Shown here piece by piece: positions 53,253 to 61,454 of a DNA stretch of 64,000 bases. The notes under the pieces were generated by a model. That model was not told the origin of the DNA. It did no database searches and saw only the letters and a program-made list of their open reading frames with translations. Numbering within the stretch: position 1 is the first letter of the stretch; each line of letters begins with the position of its first letter. The position numbers were made by a program, and so were the translations under genes. Source of the DNA: Flavobacterium sp. 140616W15 (GTDB lineage: Bacteria > Bacteroidota > Bacteroidia > Flavobacteriales > Flavobacteriaceae); contig NZ_CP033068.1 in the NCBI RefSeq assembly GCF_003668995.1, positions 2,604,001-2,668,000 on the forward strand, in the 5' to 3' direction.

Positions 53253-54899
53253 TTAAAATTTTTCTTTTTCTGTTTTTTTAACCATTGCTCTTTTTGCAAC
53301 ATCATAATAATGTTCTATAGATACATGATTTTGTAAATCGGGAGTGTTTTCTAACTCGTAAGCTTTTTTAAATCCTTTAAGCTTCACTTTAATATTCTGA
53401 TCAACAGCTCTTGTTTCTTTAAACTCTTTTATTAAATCTAGAATATCATGAGCAATGTACACGGTATCCTGTGCGTTGATAATTACTTTAGAATTTTCTG
53501 GAATCGAATTTAATGTAAGTTTTATAGCAGCTTTATTCAAGAAAGAAACTTCTTGAGCAAGATCGATATGAATTACGTCTCCATCAGCATATTCTTCCTT
53601 TTTGAAGCTATATGCTCTTTTTAAATTACCTCTCAAGACGAAAATAACGCTAATTACAATCCCTAAAGCAACTCCTTTAAGCAAATCTGTTGCTACAACA
53701 AATACTAAGGTTGCTACGAATGGGATGAATTGGTACTTTCCTTTTTCCCAAAAATGAATAAAAGTTGCTGGTTTAGCCAATTTATAACCTACTAATATTA
53801 ATATAGTAGCCAAAGTAGCTAATGGAATTTTATTTAAAATAACTGGAATAGCCAATACACTTATCAATAATAAAACACCATGGATAATTGCAGACATTTT
53901 TGATTTTGCTCCAGCATTATTATTTGCTGAAGATCTAACAACAACTGATGTCATTGGCAAACCTCCTAAAAGAGCACTTACCATGTTTCCGATACCTTGT
54001 GCTTTAAGCTCAACATTCGTATTTGTGTATCTCTTTTGTGCATCCATTCTATCTGATGCTTCGATACATAGTAACGTCTCGATAGAAGCTACAATCGCAA
54101 TTGTTATACCTACAACCCAAACTTGAGGATTCGTTACTCCAGCAAAATTAGGCGTTACAATAATTGCTTTAAATTCTTCAAATGAAGTAGGAATTGGTAG
54201 CGATACCAAATGCTCTTTACCAATAGCTAAAGCACTTCCTGAAGAAATAAAAATTTCATTTAAGATTATCCCTGCAATTACAGCTACAAGAGCACCAGGA
54301 ATTAATTTAAGCTTTTTCAAAAAAGAAACTTTATCCCATGCAATTAATATAACAAAAGAGACAAGGGTAATGATAACTGCCCCCATATGAATATGGTTGA
54401 AGATTTCAAACAAAGATGAAATTGTGTTACTTCCATCAGCTTGAACAAACGCCTGATCTCCTTCAAAATCAGCATCATAACCAAACGCATGTGGCAATTG
54501 TTTCAGAATTATAATAACTCCGATACCTGCTAACATCCCTTCGATTACATTGGTTGGAAAATAATTAGATATACTCCCCGCTTTCAAGAAACCTAATCCT
54601 AACTGGATTAATCCTGCAATAAAAACGGCAGTTAAAAACACATCAAAGGCTCCTAAGTCAGTAATTGCTGTTAGGATGATTGCTGTTAAACCAGCTGCAG
54701 GACCTGATACACTAATATGTGATTGACTTAAATAACCTACAACTATACCTCCAATAATTCCAGAAATAATTCCAGAAAACAGAGGAGCTCCAGAAGCCAT
54801 TGCAATACCTAAACACAATGGGAGAGCCACTAAAAAAACTACTAAACCTGACGCAAAATCAGATTTAAGATTGGCAAAAAGATTTACTTTTCTTTTCAT
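53253..54899 (-). CDS. SulP-family anion (bicarbonate) transporter
   Basis: 548 residues: about 11-14 membrane helices beginning DFASGLVVFLVALPLCLGIA, the SVSGPAAGL signature, and a C-terminal STAS domain (VIHIDLAQEVSFLNKAAIKL). Coupled in one transcription direction with carbonic anhydrase, so bicarbonate is the likely substrate, although sulfate cannot be excluded from sequence alone. Confidence 0.88.
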   Translation of the reverse strand: MKRKVNLFANLKSDFASGLVVFLVALPLCLGIAMASGAPLFSGIISGIIGGIVVGYLSQSHISVSGPAAGLTAIILTAITDLGAFDVFLTAVFIAGLIQLGLGFLKAGSISNYFPTNVIEGMLAGIGVIIILKQLPHAFGYDADFEGDQAFVQADGSNTISSLFEIFNHIHMGAVIITLVSFVILIAWDKVSFLKKLKLIPGALVAVIAGIILNEIFISSGSALAIGKEHLVSLPIPTSFEEFKAIIVTPNFAGVTNPQVWVVGITIAIVASIETLLCIEASDRMDAQKRYTNTNVELKAQGIGNMVSALLGGLPMTSVVVRSSANNNAGAKSKMSAIIHGVLLLISVLAIPVILNKIPLATLATILILVGYKLAKPATFIHFWEKGKYQFIPFVATLVFVVATDLLKGVALGIVISVIFVLRGNLKRAYSFKKEEYADGDVIHIDLAQEVSFLNKAAIKLTLNSIPENSKVIINAQDTVYIAHDILDLIKEFKETRAVDQNIKVKLKGFKKAYELENTPDLQNHVSIEHYYDVAKRAMVKKTEKEKF

Positions 54900-54981
54900 A
54901 ATACAATAGTAAAAATGTTCATAAAATACCTACTGTATTACTTAAAATACAGTAAATGTTTAAAAAATATAACCAGATGTA

Positions 54982-55266
54982 CTATGCCAAATTAGGTGGA
55001 GGCGCAAAAATGCTTGCAGAAATTTTATCGTGCTTAGATAATTTTTCTGACAATATAAGATTTGATTTGTCAAACATAGGTAAATTGAACTCACCATAAA
55101 ATGATGGATGATACACATAAACTTTGACTTCTTTATGTGAATGTTCTTCTTCTGAAAAACTATAAAACGCAGACACATCACATGTTTTCTCAATCATCGT
55201 CACAATCGGTGGCGTCGATAAGAAAGCAATAAAAATGATTAATAATGTGTAAGCGAGTTTTTTCAT
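54982..55266 (-). CDS. Small membrane-anchored or exported protein
   Basis: 94 residues with an N-terminal hydrophobic segment (YTLLIIFIAFLSTPPIVTMI) and a soluble tail ending APPPNLA. Similar short proteins occur near transport genes in flavobacteria. No family recognised. Upstream of SulP on the same strand; 82 bp separate them. Confidence 0.5.
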   Translation of the reverse strand: MKKLAYTLLIIFIAFLSTPPIVTMIEKTCDVSAFYSFSEEEHSHKEVKVYVYHPSFYGEFNLPMFDKSNLILSEKLSKHDKISASIFAPPPNLA

Positions 55267-55340
55267 TAGTGCAAAAGTAGAGCTAAACTGATAAAATCAA
55301 AACACTAAGCTGAAAATTTTAAACAAATTTAACATTAACA

Positions 55341-55380
55341 AAAAAACCAGAACTGCTAAGTAATGCTGTTCTGGTTTTTT
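55341..55380 (-). terminator. Hairpin terminator near dps
   Basis: AACCAGAAC and GTTCTGGTT with a 14-nt loop and T/A runs on both sides. It can end the dps transcript, which runs leftward into it. Confidence 0.75.
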
Positions 55381-55401
55381 AATTTATTCTATTTCATGAT
55401 T

Positions 55402-55881
55402 TTACAAATCCTCTTCTAACCATGCTTTCATCATCCAAATTGTTTTCTCTTGCTCAGAGATAAAATCACTCATCATCGAATTTGTACCTTCATCATTTAT
55501 TTCATCTGATTTCACCAAAATATCTCTTTCAATCTTCAGCAAATCTGTTAATGAGTCCACAATTAAATGAATTGCTTTTTCATCATTCGAGATATTTTTT
55601 CCAACTACAATTTTATTATTTTTAATATAATCCTCAAAAGTATGTAATGGTGTTCCTCCTAATGTAAGAACTCTCTCAGCAATTAAATCAATCTTTAATT
55701 GAGCATCTGTATATAATTCTTCAAACTTTACATGTAAATCAAAAAAACGTTTTCCGCGAATATTCCAGTGAATTCCTCGCAAGTTCTGATAATAAACTTG
55801 AAAATTTGATAGTAAGACATTTAATTCTTCAACAATTAATTCTGACTCTTTTACTGGTAATCCTAAAATATTAGTTTTCAT
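55402..55881 (-). CDS. dps: Dps-type DNA-protecting ferritin-like protein
   Basis: 159 residues. Ferroxidase-site segments NLRGIHWNIRGKRFFDLHVK and FEELYTDAQLKIDLIAERVL are the Dps signatures; a C-terminal helix with EEDL ends it. It stores iron and detoxifies peroxide. Divergent from the OxyR gene, which probably activates it from the 55882-55990 intergenic region. Confidence 0.9.
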   Translation of the reverse strand: MKTNILGLPVKESELIVEELNVLLSNFQVYYQNLRGIHWNIRGKRFFDLHVKFEELYTDAQLKIDLIAERVLTLGGTPLHTFEDYIKNNKIVVGKNISNDEKAIHLIVDSLTDLLKIERDILVKSDEINDEGTNSMMSDFISEQEKTIWMMKAWLEEDL

Positions 55882-55990
55882 AGTGTAATAATTTTATATT
55901 TCTATTAATTGTAAATTTAAAATAACTTTTTCTAAAATGCCATAAAAAAAATTATATTTTCTTATTTTTGCATCAGAAAATACTATTAAA

Positions 55991-56932
55991 ATGACCATAA
56001 CTCAACTACAGTACGTTTTAGCCGTTGCTGAATACAAGAACTTTACTCTCGCTGCCGAAAAATGCTTCGTTACTCAACCTACGCTTAGTATGCAAATACA
56101 AAAAATAGAAGAAGAACTTAGCATCTTAATATTTGACAGAAGCAAAAAACCAATTCAACTTACTGAAATTGGCCAAAAGATCGTAAATCAAGCCAAAAAC
56201 ATTGTTAATGAAGCCGATAGAATAAAAGATATAGTCGAACAACAAAAAGGTTTTATTGGTGGCGAATTCAAATTAGGAATTATTCCAACAGTTATGCCTA
56301 CGCTTTTACCAATGTTCTTGAATAATTTTATCAAGAAATATCCAAAAGTTAAGCTATTAATAGAAGAGCTTAATACAGACGAAATTATAACCAAATTAAA
56401 AAATGGACATCTTGATGCTGCAATTGCAGTAACGCCATTAGAAGATGAAAAAATAAAAGAGATCGTTCTTTATTTTGAACCTTTTGTTGCTTATATCCCA
56501 GAGCAACATTCTATTTTTCAAAAAGAAGAAATCGAAGTATCTGATTTAAATATCAACGAGATATTACTTCTACAAGATGGACATTGTTTTAGAGATGGTA
56601 TTTTAAATCTTTGCAAAAACGGTACAGATGTTGAGCACAATGCTTTCCAGATACAAAGCGGTAGTTTTGAAACTCTTATAAAATTGGCAGACGAGGGTTT
56701 AGGCACAACTTTGTTGCCTTATTTACATACAATAGATTTAAAAGAAACAGACAAATTAAAGCTACGTCACTTTAAGGAACCTAAACCTGCCAGAGAAGTA
56801 AGTTTAATCTATCCAAAAAGTGAATTAAAAATTCAAATCATTGATGCCTTACGAAACACGATTGCTGGTGTTGTAAAAGGAGCTATTGTTTTTCAAAATG
56901 TTCAGATAATAAGTCCAATACAGAAGAAATAA
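55991..56932 (+). CDS. oxyR: OxyR, LysR-type peroxide sensor
   Basis: 313 residues. N-terminal LysR helix-turn-helix (TLAAEKCFVTQPTLSMQIQK). The sensor domain has GHCFRDGILNLC, the two cysteines of OxyR at the right spacing for the peroxide-induced disulfide. Divergent from dps. Ends in a strong terminator. Confidence 0.9.
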   Translation: MTITQLQYVLAVAEYKNFTLAAEKCFVTQPTLSMQIQKIEEELSILIFDRSKKPIQLTEIGQKIVNQAKNIVNEADRIKDIVEQQKGFIGGEFKLGIIPTVMPTLLPMFLNNFIKKYPKVKLLIEELNTDEIITKLKNGHLDAAIAVTPLEDEKIKEIVLYFEPFVAYIPEQHSIFQKEEIEVSDLNINEILLLQDGHCFRDGILNLCKNGTDVEHNAFQIQSGSFETLIKLADEGLGTTLLPYLHTIDLKETDKLKLRHFKEPKPAREVSLIYPKSELKIQIIDALRNTIAGVVKGAIVFQNVQIISPIQKK

Positions 56933-56933
56933 A

Positions 56934-56963
56934 AAAAGGAACCTAATTAGGTTCCTTTTTTTG
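56934..56963. terminator. Bidirectional terminator after oxyR
   Basis: AAGGAACCTAATTAGGTTCC is a perfect palindrome followed by a T run, between oxyR and the convergent small gene. Confidence 0.85.
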
Positions 56964-56968
56964 TTTAT

Positions 56969-57166
56969 CTATACTTTAACGATCAGTAAACATTCTTTTA
57001 ATTCGGGCTTTCCGATTGTAAACTTTAATAACCACTCTTCCAATTGTTCCATTTCGTATGGTAATAGTGTTTTGATAGCTTTCTCTAATTCTTTTAAGAA
57101 AAGTACCGGGTTGAAACTTACTCTTTCGAGTATTGATTTCGTGTAATCGAACATTATTTTAGACAT
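56969..57166 (-). CDS. Conserved small flavobacterial protein
   Basis: 65 residues (MSKIMFDYTKSILERVSFNP ... LPYEMEQLEEWLLKFTIGKP). Acidic-amphipathic helices; I recognise the pattern as a widespread short protein of Flavobacteriia of unknown function. It has its own unit between the oxyR terminator and the AT-rich gap before mnmD. Confidence 0.7.
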   Translation of the reverse strand: MSKIMFDYTKSILERVSFNPVLFLKELEKAIKTLLPYEMEQLEEWLLKFTIGKPELKECLLIVKV

Positions 57167-57333
57167 AATAAATTAAGATTATGGGGTTATCTCTTTATTT
57201 TATAACTCGAAGTAAAAATAAGCAATTTCTAATCAAGTACTCCTGTTTTAACTTATTTTTTTGTTTTATTATTTGCGAATACGTTTGCAAAAATACGAAT
57301 ACATCAATTTAAAACGAGTCTAAATAGTTTGAT

Positions 57334-57999
57334 TTACATCACTTTACGAGCCCTAAACATCTCTCTTTTTCCTGGAGGCCCAGCTAATTTTTCAACAGTA
57401 AATCCTACCTCAATCATACTTCTTTTAACAACGCCTCGAGCGGCATAAGTTACAAGAACACCATTTGGCTTTAAAGCAGCATACATTCTTCTAAATATTT
57501 CAGTACTCCAAAGTTCTGGTTGTACTGGATAGCCAAAAGCATCAAAATAAATTAAATCAAAAACGGCAACATCATCGATTTCCTGAAAAAACTGTTTTCT
57601 TTTAGTTAATGCAAATAAATCAGTAAGCGCAATTGTTTCGTCCCAACTCATTTCATGCATGTTTTTAAACACACCATTATATTCGTCAGCTCCTAATTCG
57701 GTTACATAATTCATCATAAGCACTTCATTAGCTGCAACTGGATATGCTTCTACTCCAACATAATTAATACTTTGTCCTTTTTTGTTTGCTTCTAAAAAAG
57801 TAATAAAGGCATTCAATCCAGTTCCAAAACCAATTTCTAATATTGAGATAGGCTTATCATCGAATAACGAAAACCCATTTTGTATAAAGACATGCTTTGC
57901 TTCTTGAATTGCTCCATGTTTAGAATGATAACATTCGCCCCACTCTTCCAAATGAATTGTCGTTGAGCCATCTAGAGTTTGAATTATTTCTCTTTTCAC
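57334..57999 (-). CDS. mnmD: tRNA mnm5s2U34 methyltransferase MnmD
   Basis: 221 residues, methyltransferase-only version of MnmC. SAM motif ILEIGFGTGLNAFI (about 48-61), VGVEAYP, and the VFDLIYFDAFGYPVQPELWS motif typical of MnmC N-domains, with GPPGKREMFRA at the end. It completes the wobble-uridine modification in tRNA-Lys, -Glu and -Gln. Single gene. Confidence 0.88.
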   Translation of the reverse strand: MKREIIQTLDGSTTIHLEEWGECYHSKHGAIQEAKHVFIQNGFSLFDDKPISILEIGFGTGLNAFITFLEANKKGQSINYVGVEAYPVAANEVLMMNYVTELGADEYNGVFKNMHEMSWDETIALTDLFALTKRKQFFQEIDDVAVFDLIYFDAFGYPVQPELWSTEIFRRMYAALKPNGVLVTYAARGVVKRSMIEVGFTVEKLAGPPGKREMFRARKVM

Positions 58000-58208
58000 T
58001 ATTTATAAATCAGTTTATTGCTGTTTTTGTATTATTTAGAAGTCAAATTTAATCAAAACAAATGCGTAAAGCCTTAAAAAACTGTTGTTTTTTTCAAAAA
58101 TTTCATATAAAATCTATTGTTTTTTTTAACTTTTTTAGAAAATAAATAAATCACAATCAAATGCCATAATTAATAGTATTTTAGCAGTCAAATTATATAT
58201 ATATTACT

Positions 58209-58216
58209 TAATTTTG
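58209..58216 (+). promoter_or_regulatory. -7 element upstream of ilvE
   Basis: TAATTTTG matches TAnnTTTG and would give a leader of about 80 nt. The 58000-58304 gap holds nothing else I can identify; no attenuator peptide was found. Confidence 0.4.
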
Positions 58217-58304
58217 CAATTAATAAAATTTATTTCACATCTTTTCAATGTTTTAGATTACAATCTTAAGCAATGATTAAAGTTCATAAAAACCACACTT
58301 TATC

Positions 58305-59375
58305 ATGAGTACAACTCAAACAAACAAAATTGAAATAGTTAAAGCAACTTCATCTAAAATAAATGATGTAGACTTTGAAAACTTAAGCTTTGGTGCTGTA
58401 TTTACAGACCATTTATTTGAATGTGATTTTAAAAATGGAGAATGGCAAACACCAGTCATTAAGCCTTATGCTCCAATTTTAATGGATCCTTCTTCAAAAG
58501 TCTTCCATTATGGTCAAGCAATTTTTGAAGGAATGAAAGCTTATAAAGATGATAAAGATGCTATTTGGCTTTTTAGACCTGAGGAAAACCACAAGCGTTT
58601 TAATGCTTCTGCAGTTAGAATGGCAATGCCGGAAATTCCTGAGTCTATTTTCTTAGATGGATTAAATGAGTTATTAAAATTAGACGCTGAATGGGTTAAA
58701 AGAGGAAACGGAAGTAGTATGTATATCCGTCCGTTTATGATTGCAACTGGCGCTGGAGTTGTTGCAAACCCATCTGATGAATATAAATTTATGATTTTGC
58801 TTTCACCTGCAAAATCATACTACGCTGGAGAAGTAAAAGTTATTATTGCTGAGCATTACAGTAGAGCCGCAAATGGTGGTATCGGAGCTGCAAAAGCTGC
58901 TGGTAACTATGGTGCACAGTTCTACCCAACAAATTTAGCCAACAAAGACGGATTCCAACAAGTAATCTGGACTGATGATGCTACTCACACTAAACTTGAA
59001 GAAGCAGGTACAATGAATGTATTCTTCAGAATCAATGATACTTTATTAACTGCTCCAACAAGCGAAAGAATTCTAGACGGAATTACTCGTAAAAGTTTAC
59101 TTGCAATTGCAGAAAAAGAAGGATTAAAAACAGAAGTTCGTTCTGTATTAGCCTCTGAATTAGTTGAAGCTGCAAAAGATGGATCATTAAAAGAAATTTT
59201 TGGTGCAGGTACTGCTGCTGTAGTAAGTGTCATTAAAGGATTCTCATACAAAGATGAATATCATGAATTACCTAAAGTAGCTGATTCTTACGCTTCTCTT
59301 CTAAAAGAAAAACTAACAGGAATACAAAACAAACTAGCTGAAGATACTTTTAACTGGACTGTTCAAGTAAAATAA
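58305..59375 (+). CDS. ilvE: Branched-chain amino acid aminotransferase
   Basis: 356 residues, fold-type IV PLP enzyme. The PLP lysine lies in GIGAAKAAGNYG; FHYGQAIFEGMKAYK, MYIRPFMIATGAGV and EIFGAGTAAVVSVI are family signatures. Last step of Leu/Ile/Val synthesis or first of their breakdown. Single gene followed by a strong terminator. Confidence 0.93.
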   Translation: MSTTQTNKIEIVKATSSKINDVDFENLSFGAVFTDHLFECDFKNGEWQTPVIKPYAPILMDPSSKVFHYGQAIFEGMKAYKDDKDAIWLFRPEENHKRFNASAVRMAMPEIPESIFLDGLNELLKLDAEWVKRGNGSSMYIRPFMIATGAGVVANPSDEYKFMILLSPAKSYYAGEVKVIIAEHYSRAANGGIGAAKAAGNYGAQFYPTNLANKDGFQQVIWTDDATHTKLEEAGTMNVFFRINDTLLTAPTSERILDGITRKSLLAIAEKEGLKTEVRSVLASELVEAAKDGSLKEIFGAGTAAVVSVIKGFSYKDEYHELPKVADSYASLLKEKLTGIQNKLAEDTFNWTVQVK

Positions 59376-59395
59376 TTCATTACATTATATAACTA

Positions 59396-59430
59396 AAGGC
59401 GATTTTCTTAATGAAAATCGCCTTTTTTTG
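59396..59430 (+). terminator. Terminator after ilvE
   Basis: AAAGGCGATTTTC pairs with GAAAATCGCCTTT, followed by T. Confidence 0.85.
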
Positions 59431-59454
59431 TTAAACCTAACTCACAAAAAACCA

Positions 59455-60594
59455 ATGATAACCAATAAATTTAAAAAGAAAACAACCTTTCTTTTAATTA
59501 CTATTCTCACGTGTATCAATCTTTATTCACAGGATAATTATGTTTTTTTTGGTTCGTATAATTGGGATAAAACTACCAACGGAATTTATGTATACCAACT
59601 AGACACTATAAACGGAAGGCTAAAAAAAATCACTACAGTAAGAAATATTGCCAATCCTTCTTTTCTAACCTTATCACCTAACGGAAAATATCTATATGCA
59701 TGTACCGAAAGTAAAACTCCAGATGCTGGAAGCGTAAGTAGTTTTGAGTTCAATCCTGAAAAGAAAACACTTAATTTTATGAATAGCCAGAAAAGTGGAG
59801 GTGAAAATCCAGTTTATGTAACAGTTCATAAAAACGGAAGATGGCTTATTAATGGCAATTATACCGAAGGAAGTGTTTCGGTTTTCCCAATTGCTGAAGA
59901 TGGAAAAATAGAACCAATTGCTCAAAACTTTCAATATACAGAAGGAAGTGTAAATCCAAAAAGACAAGACCGATCTCATATACACTCTACAATATTCTCT
60001 CCTAATTATGATTATATCTTTTTTCCAGATTTAGGCGCAGATAAAATAAGATGTTACCAATTTGATTCTAATCAAAGTCAACCTTTACAAACTACCGAAA
60101 ACCCTTTTGAGAAGGCTCCTCTTGGAAGCGGTCCAAGACATTTTACTTTTCATCCTAACGGAAAATTTGGATATTGTATAGAAGAACTTTCAGGAACTAT
60201 TAGCGCGTACAAATATATAAACGGAAAACTAGATGCCTTCCAGAGGATAAATACACATCCTGAAACATTAAAAAATAATTTTGAAAGCTCAGACATTCAC
60301 ATTTCGCCAGACGGAAAGTTCTTGTATGCATCTAATAGAGGACTAGAAAACAATATTGCTATTTTTTCTATTACCGAAGATGGCATATTAAAAAACATTG
60401 GTTATCAATCGACTCTAGGAGAACACCCAAGAGTGTTTGCATTAAATCCATCTGGAAGTTTTTTAATTGCAACCAATACTGGTAACGGGAATGTTATTGT
60501 ATTTAAAAGAGATAAAGAAACTGGATTATTGAAAAAAGTAGGCAAAAAAATTACAATCAGAAATGTTTCCTGCGTCCAAATCAAACAATATTAA
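59455..60594 (+). CDS. Exported lactonase-family beta-propeller
   Basis: About 379 residues from ATG 59455, which gives the signal peptide (KKKTTFLLITILTCINLYSQ). Repeated blade segments (LSPNGKYLYACTES, FHPNGKFGYCIEEL, ISPDGKFLYASNRG, LNPSGSFLIATNTG) define the 6-phosphogluconolactonase-like propeller (YbhE type). Export suggests a sugar lactone or similar outside the cytoplasm as substrate. Only 25 bp follow the ilvE terminator. Confidence 0.82.
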   Translation: MITNKFKKKTTFLLITILTCINLYSQDNYVFFGSYNWDKTTNGIYVYQLDTINGRLKKITTVRNIANPSFLTLSPNGKYLYACTESKTPDAGSVSSFEFNPEKKTLNFMNSQKSGGENPVYVTVHKNGRWLINGNYTEGSVSVFPIAEDGKIEPIAQNFQYTEGSVNPKRQDRSHIHSTIFSPNYDYIFFPDLGADKIRCYQFDSNQSQPLQTTENPFEKAPLGSGPRHFTFHPNGKFGYCIEELSGTISAYKYINGKLDAFQRINTHPETLKNNFESSDIHISPDGKFLYASNRGLENNIAIFSITEDGILKNIGYQSTLGEHPRVFALNPSGSFLIATNTGNGNVIVFKRDKETGLLKKVGKKITIRNVSCVQIKQY

Positions 60595-60619
60595 AAGGAT
60601 AATAGTTTTAAAAGCTAAA

Positions 60620-60712
60620 ATACAAAACACAAATTTCACTAATTAGCACTAATTTGAGCTTTTAAAATAAGGCTCATTTAATTGGTGTAAATTCGTGAAA
60701 TTCGTGTTATCC
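60620..60712. repeat. AAATTCGTGAAATTCGTGTT intergenic repeat
   Basis: ACACAAATTTCACTAATTAG on the left and AATTCGTGAAATTCGTGTTA on the right form an imperfect inverted repeat related to the inner part of 11585-11787. It lies between convergent genes. Confidence 0.5.
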
Positions 60713-60736
60713 TTCTTTATAACTAAATAGTAGTTA

Positions 60737-61120
60737 TTATTTTAAAATCTTAGAAAAATCAGGTTTAAAATAATTTGGCCCCTTCATTACTTTTCCATCT
60801 TCACGATATATAGGCTGTCCATCCTCTCCTAGCTTACTCATATTGCTTTGTTGAATTTCATCAAAAACAGCTTCAATTTTTCCTTGTAAACCATGTTCAA
60901 TAATTGTTCCACACAGAATATACATCATATCTCCTAAAGCATCGGCAATCTCTACTAAATCATTATTTTTAACTGCCTCAAGATATTCTTCATTTTCTTC
61001 TTTCATCAAATTGTAACGAAGTATATTTTTTGTCTCTCCCAAATCTGCAATTGGTGATTCGCTATGTCCAATTTTAAAAGCAGTATGAAATTCCTTCACT
61101 GCATCAATTTGTTTTTGCAT
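60737..61120 (-). CDS. MazG-like NTP pyrophosphohydrolase
   Basis: 127 residues. The all-alpha NTP-PPase motif ExxE...ExxD is visible as EENEEYLEAV and EIADALGDMMYILCGTIIEH. Members hydrolyse (d)NTPs to monophosphates for pool cleaning. The C-terminus GPNYFKPDFSKIL is typical of the flavobacterial group. Single gene. Confidence 0.82.
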   Translation of the reverse strand: MQKQIDAVKEFHTAFKIGHSESPIADLGETKNILRYNLMKEENEEYLEAVKNNDLVEIADALGDMMYILCGTIIEHGLQGKIEAVFDEIQQSNMSKLGEDGQPIYREDGKVMKGPNYFKPDFSKILK

Positions 61121-61202
61121 AATTATATTTAATTAAATGATAAACTAAATTAACAACTATTCTTAAACTATTGCCTAAATTTGCCACAAAAAATTTAAAC
61201 TT

Positions 61203-61454
61203 ATGTTTAGTCAGGGACAATTAATATTTGCATTGTGTTTTTTTATCGCTTTTGTTATCGCAATGATATTTGCTTACAGAAAAGATGTAGGCCTTCACAA
61301 AATATTCTATAAAGGAAACTATAAAGTTTTGTTAGTTTTCATAGCATTTATCATTATTCTATTTTTGATAAAATATTCTTCAAACGATAATATATTTCAT
61401 AAAAAATGCCCGCTAAATAAGCGGGCATTTTTATTATTTAGATATACTTATTAG
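61203..61454 (+). CDS. Small inner-membrane protein
   Basis: 83 residues with two membrane helices (LIFALCFFIAFVIAMIFAY and VLLVFIAFIIILFLI) joined by a basic loop. The frame runs through a strong terminator hairpin at 61401-61432. The last 17 residues are therefore suspicious and the natural stop may be earlier if one base is misread. Function unknown. Confidence 0.55.
   Translation: MFSQGQLIFALCFFIAFVIAMIFAYRKDVGLHKIFYKGNYKVLLVFIAFIIILFLIKYSSNDNIFHKKCPLNKRAFLLFRYTY
61401..61432. terminator. Bidirectional terminator
   Basis: AAATGCCCGCT and AGCGGGCATTT stem around a short loop with A and T runs. It overlaps the 3' end of the small membrane-protein frame and also serves the leftward M49 peptidase gene. 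Confidence 0.8.
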